Source: Sepioteuthis lessoniana (Eukaryota > Mollusca > Cephalopoda > Myopsida > Loliginidae). From it: DNA of 64,000 nucleotides. The notes under the pieces are model-generated. The model was not told where the DNA came from. It was given only the letters and a program-made list of their open reading frames with translations, and searched no databases. Where the stretch lies: the NCBI GenBank assembly GCA_963585895.1, contig OY757904.1:65183461-65247460 (forward strand), in the 5' to 3' direction. Positions 1 through 12,075 of the stretch are shown here, piece after piece (positions within the stretch are counted from its first letter, which is position 1; each line of letters opens with the position of its first letter). Both the position numbers and the translations under genes were made by a program.

Positions 1-198
1 TTATGAATAATTCAAGGACAAACTAAAAACAATACTTTGGTGTGTAAAGGGAAAAGTTAAAAACAGTTCATTGAGGAAAAATCATGCAAGTTATCATAAT
101 TAGATGTGAGTAATTAGTTAAACTGAAAAAATAGTGTCGAACTTATATATATATCCTCAAACTTAAATTCTATTTTGCATTTTGCCCCATTCTGCTCT

Positions 199-330
199 CC
201 GCCTCTCTCTTTCCCTTTCTCTCTCTCTCTTTCCCTTTCTCTCTCTGTCTCTCTCCCTCTCTCTCTCTCTCTGTCTCTCTCTATCCCTTCCTCTCTCTCC
301 CCCTCTCTCTCTATATATATATATATATAT
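199..330. repeat. (CT)n / (TA)n microsatellite
   Basis: An imperfect CT-rich run with ttt interruptions passes into pure (TA)n near 312-330. Confidence 0.95.
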
Positions 331-747
331 GAAACGAGGAACAAAGAGGATAGCATATACTTAAATGTTTCTTTGTTTATAATTATTTTTAAGTTTTCTC
401 ACTTGATTTGATAATAATCCTGGAATTAGATTTTTTTTCTAAAATAGAGATTAATATCATTGTTTTGAGGATTTTTTTTAAAAGTTAGAATAGTGTAGAC
501 ACAGAGTGATCGGCTTGGTGACTGTGGGTTTCTCGCTTCTGAGATTATTAGACCTAACGATTCCCTCGAGGTGTGCAGCCCTTTATGTACAGTTTTTCGC
601 GGACATGATAGGAAATGTGATTTACTTTATTCTGCATAGTTATTTAGGCGATTCTTTTTATTATTCTTATTGTAATTCTTATTAATATTATTTTTCAATT
701 TTATCAATTTAATTTTTCATTATATTTATTTATTATATATTGTATTA

Positions 748-789
<42 letters not shown>

Positions 790-1085
790 TCATTGAGAGA
801 GACAGAGGGAGTGAGAGACAAAGAAAGGAAGACATAGACTCAGAAAGAGATTGTGAGTGAAACAGAACATTCAGATGTTTTAAAAAATTTCGATTATAAT
901 GGTTGTTATGGGAAAAAAAATCAGATTCTTCCTCTAATGGAAGTTTTATTGAATTTGAACTTGTTTTTAAGATCTATTTAACGTCCATGCTTACAAACGT
1001 ACATAGAAATCAGAAAAATATTACTATGCACTTTACTGCATTTGCGCTCGTGATTTTATATCTATATATGTATATGTGTGTGCGT

Positions 1086-1088
<3 letters not shown>

Positions 1089-1135
<47 letters not shown>
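1089..1135. repeat. (CT)n microsatellite
   Basis: A pure CT dinucleotide run is followed by a short GT run. Confidence 0.97.
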
Positions 1136-1142
<7 letters not shown>

Positions 1143-1862
1143 CAAACATGGATGCATCAGAATATTTCCTTCGTGTTATATTCCCACATGTATATACAGA
1201 TACTCTGATAAGCAGCTCTGCCAATGTGGACATTTATATCCAAATGTATATTTTTTCAATATATTTCTCCCTTATGACTGTTTTCTCTAAGTGTGTACAT
1301 TCCCAAACAAATAAGTTAGAAAACAAATGTTCATATTGATGTTAAATTTATTGAGCGGAGTCTATAGATTCCAATAATGTAAAATATTTATTCTTTAATC
1401 AATATTTTAGTTTTTAACTCTAAACATTTTCTTTCCGACGCTAAAACAAGAAAGGAATATTCCGCATCACTTTTTTTTTAATAATTAAAAAAAAATGTAA
1501 GAAAATAAGAAACAAGTTTTATGAATATTTTTTCATTCATTTTAAATCTTATTGCGTAATTTTTAGTTTTCTTTTGGCATGAGTCTGAAGCCACTGAAAT
1601 AGCATTTTGAAACATACGTTTATTTCTCTTTGTTAAATTTGAAAGTGCTTCAATTCAGACAAACTGGAAATGCATATTATTCAGTTGAAACAACCTATTA
1701 TCTGTTTTCTGCTTTTTATGTTGTACTAAACTTCTTTTTCGTCCACTCTTTTCTTCTACCGCTTATTTTGTACAATGTATTCTCGTTTTTTTGTCTCGTA
1801 AACTACTCGATATAGCCGATGTAGCCGCGGTTTTTTTTCATTTAGGGATATCTTTAAATGGA

Positions 1863-1864
<2 letters not shown>

Positions 1865-1944
<80 letters not shown>
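1865..1944. repeat. (AC)n-(AT)n compound microsatellite
   Basis: About 30 bp of AC is followed without a break by about 50 bp of AT. The same compound order recurs at 9712-9778. Confidence 0.97.
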
Positions 1945-1950
<6 letters not shown>

Positions 1951-2287
1951 GTGTGTCTGTGTATGTTAGCGGTATCATGTATACAGTTATAGGAATTGGA
2001 CAGGATTATCTATGTTCGAATACTGGATGAGGGTGTTTGTATTTAGCAATCCGCTAATACCCTTGGAGAAGATATGGGTCCTACTAGTCTCCTCCTTCTT
2101 ACGTATTTAACCAAAGCATCCACACGAGCAGGATACGTCACAAGGTCTATTTTCTAAGCGGAATTCAACAGGTTCTATTAACTTGAACGGTTACATTATC
2201 GAGGTTAAAAAGCTGTACAGTCTGCCCTACTTTATACTCATGACAAACCGTATAGCAGAAGGGTATTCTTTATTAAAATCTGTTATG

Positions 2288-2540
2288 TTGGCGACCATAG
2301 TCGTGAGCAAACAGAAGGCTCTCTTTTCAATAGTTACTACACCGATGTGTAGGGGAGAGTTCTACTTCTTTCCCTTGATTGCTCCCCTTTACCCTTGATA
2401 CGTACCTTATATTGCTGAGTGTTAATCCAGGAGGTATCAAGTACCATTTAAAGGTATTTGGCGTTACATGATCTGGGATTAAACCCAGGTTTCCAGGACC
2501 ATTGCCGAACACTCTACCCACTAGGCCCATGAGCCAGTCA
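2288..2540 (-). mobile_element. tRNA-derived SINE, family A, copy 1
   Basis: Read on the minus strand, this has a tRNA-like head with an A-box-like TGGCCTAGTGGG-type segment near 2520-2535 and a B-box-like GGTTTAATCCCAG near 2485-2500. A body with CAGCAATATAAGGTACGTATC and GGAGCAATC-like blocks follows, ending with the GTCGCCAA-like 3' tail. The same order of blocks occurs at 2644, 11,841, 31,616, 46,140 and 59,565, which defines a family of roughly 250 bp. RNA polymerase III would drive an active copy; this one is diverged. The family name is not known to me. Confidence 0.8.
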
Positions 2541-2601
2541 AAATCTGATAAACTACGCTATAAAACTGACCTTGTGTGAAATCATCTTTCTGTGGAAGAA
2601 T

Positions 2602-2604
<3 letters not shown>

Positions 2605-2632
<28 letters not shown>
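2605..2632. repeat. (AT)n microsatellite between two SINE copies
   Basis: A pure AT run separates SINE copies 1 and 2. Confidence 0.95.
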
Positions 2633-2635
<3 letters not shown>

Positions 2636-2643
2636 AAGGAAAG

Positions 2644-2868
2644 TTGGCGACTGTGGGTCGAGGGCGACCTCAAGGGTCTCTTTTCAATAGCTACGTCATA
2701 GGGTTGTAGGCGACAGCGCTACTATTTTCCCTGTATTGCTCCACTTTATGCTTGATCCGTACCTTATAATGCTAAGAGGTTAGCAAGGAGGCATCAATTA
2801 CACTTTCTGTGTTTTTTGTATGACTCAACTTATGATTTAACCCCGATCTCCCTGGCCATGGGTAAACA

Positions 2869-2869
<1 letters not shown>
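2644..2869 (-). mobile_element. SINE family A, copy 2, head cut at (TA)n
   Basis: The minus strand carries the family A body and 3' end. The 5' tRNA-like head stops inside the B-box region, where the (TA)n tract of 2870-2914 begins. It is about 100 bp from copy 1 in the same orientation. Confidence 0.8.

Positions 2870-2914
<45 letters not shown>
2870..2914. repeat. (TA)n microsatellite
   Basis: A pure TA run replaces the head of the adjacent SINE. Confidence 0.97.
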
Positions 2915-2916
<2 letters not shown>

Positions 2917-3455
2917 ACTTAAGTAAATCTATACAAAGATTCATAAGCAAAAAAAAATTGGCCTGCATATGCACATGCGTACATATACATTCGCACTTAG
3001 ATACGAATTCTATCCGGGACAATACTTCCATTTTGAATACATTGAGAAATGATTTCTCGGCTTTGATATAACTTGACAATCACTCACTGGGGAATTTCCT
3101 TTTCATGCAGGATGTAACCCTTTCTGGTGAGGTTTATTCAATCGGCTTTGAGGTACTACTGAGAACTGTGTTCCTCGCTCTCTTAACGAACGAGCAAGCA
3201 AATTCAGTATTTTTCTCGTGAAACATCGTATCACCCAAGTCTATTCACTACCCATATATCCAGATTTAACTCTCATCGTGTTCGAGATTTTCATATTGCT
3301 AAAATCATAATTTAAAAGGGATGAACCAGAAGAACGAGCAGGTTGCAAGGAGTAGATGGAATCCCGAATGACTATTTTCAGACTATTTCAAAAAGTGAAA
3401 TAGACGCTGTGTATGGTGCCAACTGGGTTATTTTGGTGGCAACCATGTTGTAAGG

Positions 3456-3692
3456 GGTAGTCCTCGAGGTGTAATGGTTAAAGCGATGGACTGTGGAATC
3501 GTAGTAAGCGAGATCGTATTCCAGTCGCGCTATTACGTTCACGTTCGGGCAAGTACCCTTGGGAAAGGTATGAACCCCCTTATCCTCCCAGCTATGGGTT
3601 AAATAGTATCACTACTGTTCTTCGAGGAGAATCGCTTTGGCATTAAATAACCTACAAAGGTTGATATGCCATTAAACAAAGGAACCGAACCA
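3456..3692 (+). mobile_element. tRNA-derived SINE, family B, full-length-like copy
   Basis: The plus strand begins with a tRNA-like head (GTGTAATGGTTAAAGCG as A box, GATCGTATTCCAGTC as a degenerate B box). It runs on through blocks for CCCTTGGGAAAGGTATG and TATGGGTTAAATAGTATCAC, and ends near GGAACCGAACC. A second, head-less copy lies at 57,712-57,872. This is a different family from A because the body shares no blocks with it. Confidence 0.7.
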
Positions 3693-4737
3693 TGTTGTAA
3701 GTGCCATATATAAGCTATTTAAGATCGTAAAATATCTGTGTAGTCATCAGACAGACTATCTTATATTATTATATGCTTAGGAATGATAAAGATATATCAA
3801 ATCTTCTGTCTATTCGAAAGAATATATAACTTCAGCAATTCCAAAAGTGGAAACATTTTTATATAAATTAAAAATTCAATTTGTTTACTTTGTTCGTATG
3901 AAAAAATAAGAGCTTTTCCTTCTTTTTTTCATTAGGATTATTCAACTTGTTTGCATGAATCATACTTTTTTGGTACATTTAAAGTTACTGTTATCGTTGT
4001 AAGAAATAGAACCGGTGACGTGAGTCCAAATACAGGATAAGGCCGCTTCATTTCTCTTTGTGCTATTTGACCACGGAATCGACATGGATACATATGTTCT
4101 CCCACCAGCTTATGGTAAATAGTAGGGCAGGCAGGGTACTTTTGGAGTTGAATAGGCATAGAGTCTAAGAATTAAAACTCTGAATCCTAATCAGTTTTAG
4201 TCAGTTTTAAAATTGACCTGTTGTCACATCCTGTCGGTAGAGGAGAGGGTTGACAAATACATACGTTAATAATAAGCCCGAAAATACTTCTCGACAAATG
4301 TTTCCTGAACTTTTCCTCCGTCGATTAAAATGAAGCCTTTCTAATATTGCAATTAATCTAATGAATATATCAGATGAAATCGATCGGGCAAAAAACTAAG
4401 ATGGCTGTACATAGTCGGGGAATATGCTGAGTGCCCAAAATGCTAATTTCTGTGAGCATTAGTATTTGAGACCAAAATATGTAAAACTATGACTGAGTTG
4501 TAACTTAAACAATCTGTATGAAAATAGTAAAAACAATCTTCATAGGAATTCATCCAACATTTAACAAGTCATTACCATTCATGAATAGCTCTTTCAGACA
4601 TATTTTTGCTTTGGACGAGCAGGTCTAAAATAAAATTAGTATACTCAGCAGGTAAATGTTTTGTTCCTTAATTAAAAAAAAGAACAGCCATAAAAACAGA
4701 AGATTTTAAATAATAAGGACGGCATGATTAATCTTAC
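3693..4737. other. AT-rich spacer; nothing identified
   Basis: I see no repeats or coding pattern that I recognise. Frames longer than 60 codons here show no family motif. Confidence 0.6.
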
Positions 4738-4920
4738 ACACTCAAATCGATATAAACACCTGCTGAGTATCGAAAACATTCAATTTTAAGTTTCACGTCT
4801 GGTTTGCCAGGTTTTGAATAGCCAGGTGGTATCCACTGAAGACGAGTAAGATCTCTAAAAAAGGATGACGTTTCTACGATGCTGAACTGCATCTGATGGT
4901 GAGTCTCCACTTCTGGACAC
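4738..4920 (-). CDS. Possible single coding exon, unidentified protein
   Basis: On the minus strand a frame without stops (about 61 codons) lies between an acceptor-like site (ACTTTCCAG before 4920) and a donor-like site (AGTGT followed by GTAAGA at 4737-4732). The predicted peptide has mixed composition with a globular look (for example WIPPGYSKPGKPDVKLK and ECFRYSAGVYIDLS), unlike the microsatellite frames nearby. A second GTAAGT donor-like site at about 4975 lies too close upstream to belong to a neighbouring exon. I recognise no family. An isolated block of this length can arise by chance, so this is only a candidate; transcript data or conservation would decide. Confidence 0.22.
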
Positions 4921-5302
4921 CTGGAAAGTGTTAAATGCCCCTTCATTGTCATTATTCCTAGCTCTAAACTTACCCAGAGAATTTGTCCCTTTTAGGGTCC
5001 CTTCAATACTTAAAATAGGCCTGTTTACGAAAATGTTCGTATGTGAATGCGTACGTAACCTCCCCACTAACACATCCACAAAAATGTGAATAAGAAAATA
5101 CAATGAATGCGATTACTTAACCTTTTGACATGAAATAAACCAAGGTCGATTAAATCAATCACCCTTCAAGTTTTGGCAATTTTCATGAAATACACCTAAT
5201 TTTTTTGGTAATATTTTCTTTCATTTTGGTTTCATGTCATTTGTAGATGTTTGCCATTTCTTTTTTCTCTCTTCTTAGCAAGCAAAGCAGACAGAGAAGG
5301 GA

Positions 5303-5305
<3 letters not shown>

Positions 5306-5368
<63 letters not shown>
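5306..5368. repeat. (CT)n microsatellite
   Basis: A pure CT run of about 63 bp; read on the minus strand it gives Arg/Glu repeats that mimic an ORF. Confidence 0.97.
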
Positions 5369-5371
<3 letters not shown>

Positions 5372-8300
5372 CAAGTCTGAAATATCCAACTTTAACACCC
5401 TGTAAAATATAACAACTACAACAACTACAACGTATAACCATATTTTCTTTTTGTGTAACGTGATATTTCCTGTACGTTTCGGTTTCGAAATGAGGTAGAC
5501 ATATTCAACAAAATTCATGTCAGATGTCTAACTTCGACATAAAAGACGTCTACAACTCTCGACCTCTGATTCTCACGTATTTTATGTTGTTTTGCAACGA
5601 AACTCCATCATCTATAAGTAGGATGCTGTATTTAAGCATCAATGAATATTATGAGAAGTCACCACTTCAGAATAAATATCTATACTTTCTGGAGTGATAT
5701 TTCCCCTCACTTTCTACAACTTTTCAAATATCACATTGCTTTCAGCGCCATGACAGAGAGTTTGTAATATTTCCAAATAGTCGACAAACATTTAAAAGTA
5801 AATCACTGGCTACAAAATCTATAGATACAAAACTTGTTCACCGCATTTCGAATTGATCATATAAAGAATTGTCTGAAAAGATATAGTTGACAGAATTCAA
5901 AGAGACGGTCTACCATGTCACTTGCTAATTTATTTCATTCTTTTAACTCTATGGTTAATTCCTTACGCAGTTGCTAATTTGAATCTTCTTTATCTGATCC
6001 TGTTTAATGAGCTTACAGTTCTACTACGACACTTGAGTTTATCTGGAAACACTCTAGCAAATTTAGCATCTATTGCCAATTTAAAAGCTCATTACACAAA
6101 GTCCATGTTTTTAACCATTAGTGAACACAACAAGACGAAGTGGTTTCCCTTTGGAAAGTGCGGCTAAGGACTAAATGAGCCCTAGAACGGACTCCAACTT
6201 GTATGTGGAAAAGGACTCCATCATTTAAAAGATATTCTTATCCAATCCCTGAGTCATTGACATGATGTGTCACAAGGTAAAGTTTTGTATGGAATTTTAG
6301 TTCAGATCTTCTCTCTTAGAATGGTTTAAAAAACGAATGCTAAAAAGCAAAAACTGCCCAGCCATTCTTCAATTGCTGGAGGGAAGAACACATAAACTCA
6401 TGCATTTCCAAAAATAATTATAATTAATTACAAATCGTGCTGCCAATTCCATTTTCCACGATAATTGTTACGCTAAGTGCGCCTTCCCATGATGTATCTT
6501 CTGTAAAAGTTAAGCACACATTACGTCATAATGTTTGAGAGAAAGACTAATTATTCTTTTTTTAGTTCTAGGAGACTCTTTACCAAGAATGAAATAATTA
6601 ATCCGACTGGTTGATTCAATGAATTTATCAAGATAATGGATTGAACACTGATGGAATTCAATGTTAATTAGATTGATTAAGTTTAAATCTTGGCTTTCAA
6701 ACTCTCATTTCCGTAGTTGTCTGGTTGAGCTGAATAGAACAAACCGATGGCCTATTGGCCAACTTTAATGAATCAGCATACTCGAAAATCGTACCTTATT
6801 AGTCTTCTCTCAGCCTGTGTTTCTTCATTATTCGAATCAGAGATTTGGACTCACGTGACTTATATCCAGCTGAAAAATGATCTTGTTTTCTGACATCAGT
6901 TATCATTCAATTAGGTAAATATACAAATCTCGTTGATCATCAGTGACAGTGTTAAGAAACGTTCGTTAAAGGACAACATTTGCAAGTAGTTGACGAGATT
7001 CACAAAGCCAATAGCAGTAGTTTGAGAGTACCACCCACCATTCTACCCAGTTGAACTAGACAGCAAGGTAGCCAGTAGGCGGACAGTCCCAGCTAGTTCA
7101 TTCATCTTCGTTGGTTTAGAGAGGCAACACGGAGAAATTGGCTGCGACAGCTGTTTTAGAAAGATAATCCATCCCGAATATACTACTGATTCCTAAAATT
7201 GACTGATAGTTATGAAATTCCTTCAAAGATAAGACTGTAGTCTATTGATTAGCTGAAGTAGATTGGCGTAAAATTCTGTCTGTAAGCTAATAAATTATAG
7301 GAAAACTATCAGGTCGCAACATCCCTGTTACTTTTTAAAAAATATTTTTCAGGGAAGTAGCAATCGATAAAAGTTAAAGAAAACGGCAATATATCAATAC
7401 TGTTGGCCTTTAGATCGTATTTTTAATATAGCGTCACGTGTTCACTTTCGAATTTTGCTTAACGCCTGTTAAAAAACAAATAACGCTCCGACCGTGTGCT
7501 CGGACATTTCTTCCAATCTTAGATGCAGCATGGGTTAACAACTTACCAACTCAGAACATTACCCAATACATCATCTGAGCATTGTGCCCAGGATAGAGTG
7601 GGGTTAGTACAAAATTGATGTCTGTAGTGCTATCAGCCGGATAATTATCTGTCGTGTGACCACCAGCTACATGCAATGCTGATGAGGTTATTTGTTAGAA
7701 AAGAAGCTCAACATTTAATATTTAGAAGTTTTGTTGATTAATTTTCTCTCCGTTCAGTCACTGAGGCCGAGGAAGCAGGCTGAAATGGACTTTAGACAAC
7801 ACATGCTAATTTCTTTCTTATTCAAGGAACAGCGCTCTTACCGCACCTTTTTTCCTTTCTTCTCAATTCCCAAGGAACATTTTTGTTGCACTCAACCACC
7901 AAAAGAAAATGAGACTGAATCACGGAATCCATTTAACACACACAGCCACACACACACACACACACGTGCGTGGGTGTATATTGCAAAATAAATCTTCACA
8001 GTGTGATCAGACCATCGTTTATGATGTCTTTAGTTTATGGTTGGTTTCAGGTTTTTGGCTCCAATCCCTTTTGCTAAAGTGAACTGGTCGTTCTCGATCA
8101 TGTCCCAGACTGCATCTAGCATCTATGTTTTTCAGAACTTCCTTCATCTCAACTGGCTAAGTTTTAATTGGCATAGGGATTCGTCATTCATATATGTGGT
8201 CTAAATGTTTCCGGTTTGCTAAGATAGTAAATCTCTCGATTTTTAGTATATTAGATTCTTTCACCGTTGTTCATTGAATAAAGGCGAGGATTTACCAATA

Positions 8301-9071
8301 ATGTCTTGAGGCATATGGATTTTACTACCATTTTGGTATGTTTTTAATTCAGTTTCTTTTTATATCTTTTCATACGCTATTTTCTTTATACCACAAGCTC
8401 TTTGTAACTATCTTTGCTTTTTAAGTTTGTGACGGCAAATTAAAATAAAAAGATCCCCGGATGAGCAACCATTTAAAAGCGTATGAGAACTGGTGCATTT
8501 AAATATTGTTATCACCAAACGGGGAATTTATTTTTCGCACGTGTGAAGACGGGGTGGTCTGACACTTGATCCTTCGTAGAATAAGTCCTTGTTCAGAGTC
8601 CCTTCTCGGGCATATAGGAACTGGCATATTATGTGGGGGTTAATTTAGGGCTAGACTGACTGCCGCTGGCAAGGGGCTTCCAAAATTCTCACTAACACAC
8701 AAACCCACCAGGCCACTAGCTCTTCCTACCCCTAGAACAATGGAAGATATGGACCTCTAGGTTTAGATATAATAATATTAATTATAGTAGTGGACAAATC
8801 CGGTATCCGTATAAAATTTTCAAAGGAAAGAATAGGACAATTTAGGCGAGAATAATATAAGGCGAAAGAAGCTGAAAAAGAAACATGAAATAAGCAACTC
8901 GACAGCAATCGACACAATGAACAAACTTCAACACGTGGGGACATTAAAATATAGCAATCTTTTTAATATACACGCGGACACACATATTCAACGTGTTGGC
9001 TATATTATCAGCAGATGATATATAACTATAACTGTTTTTCTTCATTTTCTACTTTTCTTTAGTCTTTCTTT

Positions 9072-9076
<5 letters not shown>

Positions 9077-9108
<32 letters not shown>
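9077..9108. repeat. (GA)n microsatellite
   Basis: A pure GA run. Confidence 0.95.
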
Positions 9109-9111
<3 letters not shown>

Positions 9112-9708
9112 TAATTGCAATGCTTAAGAAGGGTGTAGGGAGAAACAGTCTTAATGTTTACTTATCTTTTCGACGGGTTCCTTCGGAGAGTATTTTCTCT
9201 TTTACGGGTTGACGGAATTTTATATATATATAATGCTCTGGTTTGAAGGCATAGGTTCTTCTCCTTGTCCAAGATTCTTTCCGCTTTCCTCACCCGGAGT
9301 CTTGGCATCAGATCCCGCGTCCACTAACGGTGACCTCATCTTCAAAACTGATATTCTATACCCCTATTTCCGCTGACGGAAGAAGGGGGTTATTTCCGCT
9401 TTGGGATTCTAGCCAATCATTTGGCTTCTCTCTTCTTCTCCCCTTGTCAGGCGATTCGTTAGGACTACTATACGTCCCTATACCCTATTCTTTACCCATC
9501 CGGTTACAGAGTGCAAACATCTGTTGGTTTCCATTCTGACCTCGATTTGTTACTTCGGGATTGACCTACATTACTATCTCTCTTAACGGTCATTCTTTGT
9601 CGGTCTGCTATTTCAAACACGAGGGATAGTAGAAATTCCTTATTTCTCTTCTCTCTGTTGGAGACCACGTGGCAAGTTACTTTGTGTATTGCATAGCTTG
9701 ACTTTGGC

Positions 9709-9711
<3 letters not shown>

Positions 9712-9778
<67 letters not shown>
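9712..9778. repeat. (AC)n-(AT)n compound microsatellite
   Basis: AC repeats pass directly into AT repeats, as at 1865-1944. Confidence 0.97.
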
Positions 9779-9779
<1 letters not shown>

Positions 9780-11840
9780 TGGGGTTCAGAGAACATCCGT
9801 TCTTCCTTCTGCTCCGGTTGAGTGACACTTTTTGGTAGGGATTTCTACAAGGAAAAAATATACCACAAGTATATCATAATAACTTTAACCCAGTGAAAGA
9901 GTCTGCTTTTTTTTCAACTCTGTTTACTCGTACTCTGTTAGTCATTTACTTAAAATGTTGCTTAGCCTCGTGTTTACTATTTACAACTTTATTACTTGTT
10001 ATGCAAACACGTTTCATAATGAAAACTTTCATTAATAATTTTGATGCTTGCATGATAATTTCCGTTTCGTCAACAATCGACTCTGAAATAAAATTTCCCA
10101 AGCCCTTTGAAAAGAAATTATCAAATTGATATACGGTTATTTATTTTTGATATTTTGAAATTTAACAAATTTCCCACGAATATATATCTGAAATTCTATA
10201 TATAAATTGTCATTTTACGTGTATCTTATCAACAAATATGTATCGCCTGCACCAACGTTATGATAATTACAATGATTTTCTCGAACATTTCCAATTAGGT
10301 GATTTGAATCAATGAAAAAGGTTTATAAGGAAAATGAAACATTATTTTGGAAATTATGTTTAAATCAGTTCGACTGTTATCATTTTTGTAATAATGCTCT
10401 TTTTCAGTTTCATCTCAAATGTCACTTCATTTGTCACAAGTCTTGACTATATATGCATTTGGGTCTTGAGTTATATTTCTCAAAAAAGAATTATCTCGTT
10501 TTCCATATATTTGTCCCTTATAATATGAATGAAAGAAAAATATTTTGGAATTAAATCGTGTGGAGTGATCACTTCATACCAAATGTGACAAAGAAGCTAA
10601 ACGTCTCATTTGCATCGACTTTCAATTCAATAAATGAATGGGTAGCGTTTTTCTTTGTAAAAAAAACATCTGCACGAAAATATTCAAAATTGCATTCAAT
10701 GCCATATATATAAATCTACCTAACCACTCCTCCACGACCAGGATATGACAAAAGGTTATTTTAAGCGGAGTTCAACTGGTTTGAATTTAATGTTTTTCTT
10801 CACGTAGACTTGTTTTCTTACCAAGGTTAAGGGACCTCGCCTGTTCTACGATAGATAAAATATGTGAATTCATACTTCTCTTCAATGATATGGTGCGATG
10901 TTGTACCGTTACACACCAATTAGATCCTTGTAATCTTACACAGCACAAATAGAAGTTAGCAACGCTACCGTTTTCCAGAGGAAGTTTTTGTGCTGGTATG
11001 GTCTCGGTAACTTTTGAACTACTACCACCCGTAAACACCAAGTACCGAACGGGTTTATTGGTGAAACACTACGTTTTAAGAGTAAGTCTGATCCCTGTTA
11101 TTACCTCACCGGAGAAAAACGGATAAATACACCAAAACCCATTTTTGGTTCGTTAATACCAAAATTTATTCGCAACATTTGTAGTAATCATCGGGAAGAG
11201 TGAAAGAGCGTATGAAAACTAAGTCGATCACGTTAGCGAGGCAAAGAAAATAAAACATAGTTAGAAGAGAGAGAGGGGAGAGAAAGACCTTGAATTATCT
11301 TTCTGGTTTTCGGTTGTAGTTCTAACACGGCTTTCTCCCTTGGTTTCGTTTCCACAGCAGCGCGTAAGATGTGAGGCCCCTTTTCGGAGCCTCGGCTTTC
11401 AGCTAGGCTGGTCTTCAACTACTGTCTTTCTGTCGTCGCATCAGGCAGCAAACTAACTCTTTCCCTATTTTTTATCCCGCGCTCGATCCCACTATCGCCT
11501 TTTCCGTTTCAATTTCTCCAATCCATCAGAACTCGTTGTCGATTTGCTGCTTATGTATTTCTATTTTTAACCTGAACATCCACTGCTATCCCAGTCTAGA
11601 CTCTCCCATTTGTTTTTCGCTTTTCATATATGTTTTATTTTTTCCAGTCGTCGCGTGGTGGACCAGAAAATACCGGTAGGAAACAACGCACATAAACCGG
11701 AGTCCTTAATTAGTTCTTTATTCAAATACAATCACACGCTTTTAACCCTTAGCAAATCTAAACTACATTAGCTGATGGCCCGTTTTAAATAACCTAATCA
11801 ATCCTTTGATTTTTCTGAATAAGATCATATTATATAAATA

Positions 11841-12075
11841 GCCCGGGAGACCGGAGTTTAATCCCAGGTCGAGTCATACCAAAGACTAAAAAACATGGTT
11901 CTTGATGCTTTCTTGCTTAACAATCACCATTATAATGTCTAAATTAAGAGTAAAGTGGAGCAATCCAGCGAAAGGAGTAGCACTTTCATCTACACCTCGG
12001 TATAGCAGTTAATGAAAAGGAAACATTGGAGTCACCTTCGACTACATTTGCTAACTTCACTTCATATAAAATCAT
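11841..12075 (+). mobile_element. SINE family A, copy 3, 5'-truncated
   Basis: It starts within the tRNA-like head (GGAGTTTAATCCCAGGTCG as the B-box region), keeps GAGTCATACCAAAGAC, GGTTCTTGATGC and GTAAAGTGGAGCAATCCAG, and ends near GTCACCTTCGACTAC. It is in plus orientation and moderately diverged. Confidence 0.8.

Larger units (their letters stand above)
1..2287. other. AT-rich spacer with microsatellites; no gene seen
   Basis: This stretch holds a pyrimidine (CT)n/(TA)n tract at about 199-330, (TA)n at 751-785, (CT)n at 1089-1135 and (AC)n followed by (AT)n at 1865-1944. Open frames here are low-complexity Ser/Leu, Glu/Arg or Tyr/Ile runs translated from these repeats. A fragment of about 60 bp near 2100-2170 resembles stretches near 10,722-10,780 and 58,060-58,120, so it may be a dispersed repeat. 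I see no host gene. Confidence 0.8.
4921..11840. other. Long AT-rich spacer with microsatellites; no gene seen
   Basis: This holds (CT)n at 5306-5368, (CA)n near 7938-7964, (GA)n at 9077-9108 and (AC)n-(AT)n at 9712-9778. Two more GC- and pyrimidine-rich blocks (about 9170-9660 and 11,040-11,730) stand out from the background and could be LTR or other transposon remnants, but I find no protein motif or terminal repeat in either. Short frames here show no domain. Confidence 0.65.

Noticed and set aside
114-411. Several overlapping ORFs with Ser/Leu or Arg/Glu repeats
   Set aside because: They translate the (CT)n and (TA)n tract on both strands; the same applies at 1.1, 5.3, 16.8, 19.7, 20.0 and 21.1 kb.
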